Source: DASVWH01 sp036389715
GTDB lineage: Bacteria; Acidobacteriota; Blastocatellia; Pyrinomonadales; Pyrinomonadaceae
Direction of reading: 5' to 3'
DNA length: 17,103 bases
Assembly (NCBI GenBank): GCA_036389715.1
Contig: DASVWH010000134.1
Span: 1 to 17,103, forward strand
Below the pieces are notes generated by a model that did not search any database, had not been told where the DNA came from, and saw only the letters and a list, made by a program, of their open reading frames with translations. The translations under genes were made by a program, and so were the position numbers. Every line of letters begins with the position of its first letter. Position 1 is the first letter of the stretch. Of this stretch, positions 14,770 to 17,103 are shown in pieces.

Positions 14770-17103
14770 TTACCGGATGGTGACGCTGGCGCTGTTGCTG
14801 CGCACGCCGCCGACGATGAGCGTCAGTGCGACATTTCCGGCCCCTTTCAGCTCGGACAGCAGGACGACGTTGACCTGATCGAGGCCGACGTATCTGCCCT
14901 GCACGCCGGCATATTCGACAGGCAGTCGGAAGGTGCGCCCGTCGCCCGTCCGGGCCTCGACCGCGACGGACTCGGCGAAGTTGGCCAGGACCTCGCCGTT
15001 GTTGCGAACGTCGTTGGTCGTATTCGTGTTGGCCGCACCGCCGCCGCTAATCCCTGTCGTCAGGATCGCCAGCCGCGTCCGCGTGTCCGTCCCCGCAAGC
15101 GGCTGCGTGGTGACATCGAATGCGCCCTTCGCAAAGGTCGTGGCGTTGACGACAACCGCTTCGCCGGAGCCGCTGCCGCCGACTGTAAAGATGGCCGGGG
15201 CGAGGGGCGTGATGGTCGTAGTCCCGCGCGAGACGTGGCCGTCGAGCGAGGTCACGATCACTTCCGCTTCGCCGCCCGCGAGGCCCGCCGGGACATAGAA
15301 GTTGATCTGCGAAGGCGAGACGGCGAGAAGCTGTGCGGCCTTTCCGCCGATGGTGACGCTGACGCCGGAAATCTCGTAAGGCATCGCGCCGTTGGCCGCA
15401 GGCGTGCCGTAGCCGGTCTCCAGCGCGAGGGGGCTTTTCGTAGCATCTCCGAGAATCGTACCCAGGCTCGCAGGCGTGACCACCGATGCCAGGCTGGCGC
15501 TGGAGCGCGTATCGGCCGGGCCAATGACGACAGTGCTCAGCTCGCTGTTGGCAGCGTGCGCAGAGTCGGAGAAAGATGCTGCGGATTCGACGGTCGAAGA
15601 CATCCGGCTCTGAGCCTGGACCAGGTAAGAGGAAGCTATCTGGAGGCGATTGCGAACGCTGGCCAGCGGAGACTGCGCGGCCGAGAGCGCCGCGGCGGCC
15701 CGCGTAAAGTAGAGCGCCGAACGCAACGCCATGTCTATCTTATCCGGCGCAACAAACTTGTTCGATTCCAGGAGAAACATCGCATAAGCCTGCTCGATAT
15801 CCGCTATCGCGGGCAGAATCTCGCTCCCCGAGATCGTCGTCGCAGCCGCCAGCGCTGAGACTTTAGTTAACGCGGAAGAGACGAGTACGGGCGATGAGAG
15901 CTTCACAGGTGTCGGCGTCGGCGAAGGTGTCGGCGACGGCGTAGGGCTAGAGGAGGGAGTCGGCGTCGGTGTCGGAGTTGGCGTCGGAGTGGGGGTCGCT
16001 ACCGGCGTCGGGGCCGGGGTGGGGGTCGGCGCAGGCGCGGGCGTTGTTGATGAAGAGTTTGTTTGCGCTGCGGCCAGCGCATCCATATCTGCGCCGATGT
16101 CCGTGCCGTCCGTCGCCTTGCCCTTGTATGGAGAGGTCGCCGACAGGTGATAGTTGCCCCCGGCGTAATCAACAAAACCGATGGCGTTCTCGCTCGACGG
16201 AAAGTAATTTCCCGAATAAGAGATATACGATGACGAGTCGCCGCCAATCTGCACATTCTTTGTCCAGATTGCCGAAGAGAAGCAGACGATCAGCGTCGAA
16301 TCGCCGGGATTGAGCCCGCTGGCAACGTCGTGCCTGAAGAGATTATTACGGCTGACGAAATTCGTGTTGCCGCCGGACGAGGCGTTGACGGCGCTCGCGG
16401 AATTAAAGGCGGTATTATGCTCTATCGTCACCGCATCCGTCTGATCGTTGATGATAAACAATCTCCCGTAATTCTCTCCCCACTTCCCGTCTATGTCCTC
16501 GAACAGATTGTTACTGATTCTCACCCTGCGCAGGTATGAGCTGTCTCCTGCTTCCCACTTCCCGTCCAACGTCATCGCGCTCGACGCATGCCGCACTATA
16601 TTATTCCTGAAGGTCACGTCCTCTATCTGCGGCGTCTGCCCGCTCCCATTGGAAATTGGCGCTATCACTATCGCATTGCCGTCGCCTCCGCTCTGCCATG
16701 AATTCTCGAACACATTGCCCTCTATCAACACTCTCTTGCCTGTCTTCAATTCAAGGAGGTTCTTCACTGTCCAGGCTATTCCCTGGTAAGCGGCATCTCC
16801 CGGTCGCCAGGCCAAGGGCTTGCTCAGGAGATTACGCTTGATCTCGATGTCGGAAGGAATCATGCCGGGAATATGGTTGGAGGCTCCGAGGACCAGGATG
16901 TTCTCGGCAGCGCCTTCCAGATAATTGTTGATGATGTGAAAGGGGCCGGGACCGTTCCACATGCAGATGGCCTGGGAGTCTTCGCCCAGTTGTTTGAAGC
17001 CGGAGAGATAGGAGTTGATGATGAAGGTATGGGAGCTGTTCAAGGCGATGCCGCGTTTAAGGCTCTGTTTGGGATGAGCGTGAATGAAGCAGCGGTCAAT
17101 AAT
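14770..17103 (-). CDS. Surface beta-helix protein with Thr-Pro linker and TIGR03437-like C-terminus, N-terminus cut
   Basis: The frame is open to the right edge (777 residues visible), so the true start lies outside the window. A TTG at 17043 is internal, because coherent family-like sequence (IIDRCFIHAH, KRGIALNSS) continues upstream of it. Visible residues 1 to about 340 form a right-handed parallel beta-helix with repeated N-N-L/I-F/V turns (IEGNVFENS, FRNNIVRHAS, ISNNLFEDI, EHNTAFNS, SRNNLFRH). Such folds often bind or cleave polysaccharide, but no pectate-lyase catalytic set was recognised. A (TP)n linker spans about 353-400. A helical Ala-rich domain of about 100 residues follows. The C-terminal 235 residues (VTIGGKAAQLLAVSPSQINF, YVPAGLAGG, PAIFTVGGSGSG, GLDQVNVVLLSEL) match the acidobacterial TIGR03437 domain. 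The protein is probably exported. No PEP-CTERM tail is present. Confidence 0.9.
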   Translation of the reverse strand: MIDRCFIHAHPKQSLKRGIALNSSHTFIINSYLSGFKQLGEDSQAICMWNGPGPFHIINNYLEGAAENILVLGASNHIPGMIPSDIEIKRNLLSKPLAWRPGDAAYQGIAWTVKNLLELKTGKRVLIEGNVFENSWQSGGDGNAIVIAPISNGSGQTPQIEDVTFRNNIVRHASSAMTLDGKWEAGDSSYLRRVRISNNLFEDIDGKWGENYGRLFIINDQTDAVTIEHNTAFNSASAVNASSGGNTNFVSRNNLFRHDVASGLNPGDSTLIVCFSSAIWTKNVQIGGDSSSYISYSGNYFPSSENAIGFVDYAGGNYHLSATSPYKGKATDGTDIGADMDALAAAQTNSSSTTPAPAPTPTPAPTPVATPTPTPTPTPTPTPSSSPTPSPTPSPTPTPVKLSSPVLVSSALTKVSALAAATTISGSEILPAIADIEQAYAMFLLESNKFVAPDKIDMALRSALYFTRAAAALSAAQSPLASVRNRLQIASSYLVQAQSRMSSTVESAASFSDSAHAANSELSTVVIGPADTRSSASLASVVTPASLGTILGDATKSPLALETGYGTPAANGAMPYEISGVSVTIGGKAAQLLAVSPSQINFYVPAGLAGGEAEVIVTSLDGHVSRGTTTITPLAPAIFTVGGSGSGEAVVVNATTFAKGAFDVTTQPLAGTDTRTRLAILTTGISGGGAANTNTTNDVRNNGEVLANFAESVAVEARTGDGRTFRLPVEYAGVQGRYVGLDQVNVVLLSELKGAGNVALTLIVGGVRSNSASVTIR
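15904..16047. repeat. Short-period repeat encoding the Thr-Pro linker
   Basis: About 144 bp are built of imperfect 6-bp units such as GTCGGC, GTCGGT and GTCGGA, which encode Thr-Pro and Ala-Pro dipeptides with some Ser on the minus strand. A 6-bp period keeps the frame when copies are gained or lost, so linker length may vary between strains. It joins the beta-helix to the C-terminal domains. Confidence 0.88.

Noticed and set aside
15904..16047. CRISPR array or IS end at the GTCGGC-rich stretch
   Set aside because: The units are 6 bp with no spacers and stay in the reading frame as Thr-Pro codons, so this is a protein linker repeat.
14770..17043. TTG at 17043 as the start of the beta-helix gene
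   Set aside because: The frame stays open to the window edge, and the residues upstream of it look like continuous beta-helix family sequence. No ribosome site was found, so the gene is treated as cut at its N-terminus.

Overview
All twelve protein-coding genes lie on the minus strand, so transcription runs from high to low coordinates. The DNA is GC-rich. The C-terminal domain of the gene at the right edge resembles the acidobacterial TIGR03437 domain, and the gene set is that of a diderm exopolysaccharide locus with an exosortase. Together these suggest a member of the Acidobacteriota. That assignment is an inference from protein families, because the window has no rRNA or other taxonomic marker.

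Layout in the direction of transcription: (1) a secreted or surface right-handed beta-helix protein with a Thr-Pro linker and a TIGR03437-like C-terminus, cut by the right edge (14770-17103); (2) a gap of about 360 bp with a strong hairpin and a perfect 13-bp palindrome; (3) exosortase (13353-14408) and EpsI (12688-13347), 5 nt apart; (4) a 436-bp gap; (5) a large TPR lipoprotein of the PEP-CTERM/PrsT type (9888-12251); (6) a 313-bp gap; (7) a compact exopolysaccharide block: Wzz-like chain-length protein (7958-9574), ExeA-like AAA ATPase (6838-7866), BY-kinase (5747-6838), polyprenyl-phosphate sugar transferase (4359-5747) and Wza-like export protein (3403-4323); (8) a small helix-turn-helix protein (2783-3244); (9) a secreted Ycf48-like beta-propeller (1447-2622); (10) a secreted TPR protein cut by the left edge (1-1374).

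How the genes fit together: the sugar transferase would load the first sugar onto undecaprenyl phosphate at the inner membrane. The Wzz-like protein and the BY-kinase would set polymer length and control assembly, and the Wza-like protein would carry the polymer through the periplasm and outer membrane. The ATPase and the TPR lipoprotein are regular partners of exosortase exopolysaccharide loci. Exosortase and EpsI would process C-terminally tagged surface proteins. The window holds no recognisable PEP-CTERM substrate, no Wzx flippase, no Wzy polymerase, no further glycosyltransferases and no PrsK/PrsR regulators. Those must lie elsewhere or be replaced. The small HTH protein is the only regulator candidate seen.

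Start sites were re-chosen from Shine-Dalgarno placement for several genes: GTG at 7866 for the ATPase, ATG at 9574 for the Wzz-like protein, ATG at 3244 for the HTH protein and ATG at 5747 for the transferase. No tRNA, rRNA, CRISPR array, insertion sequence or convincing riboswitch was seen.
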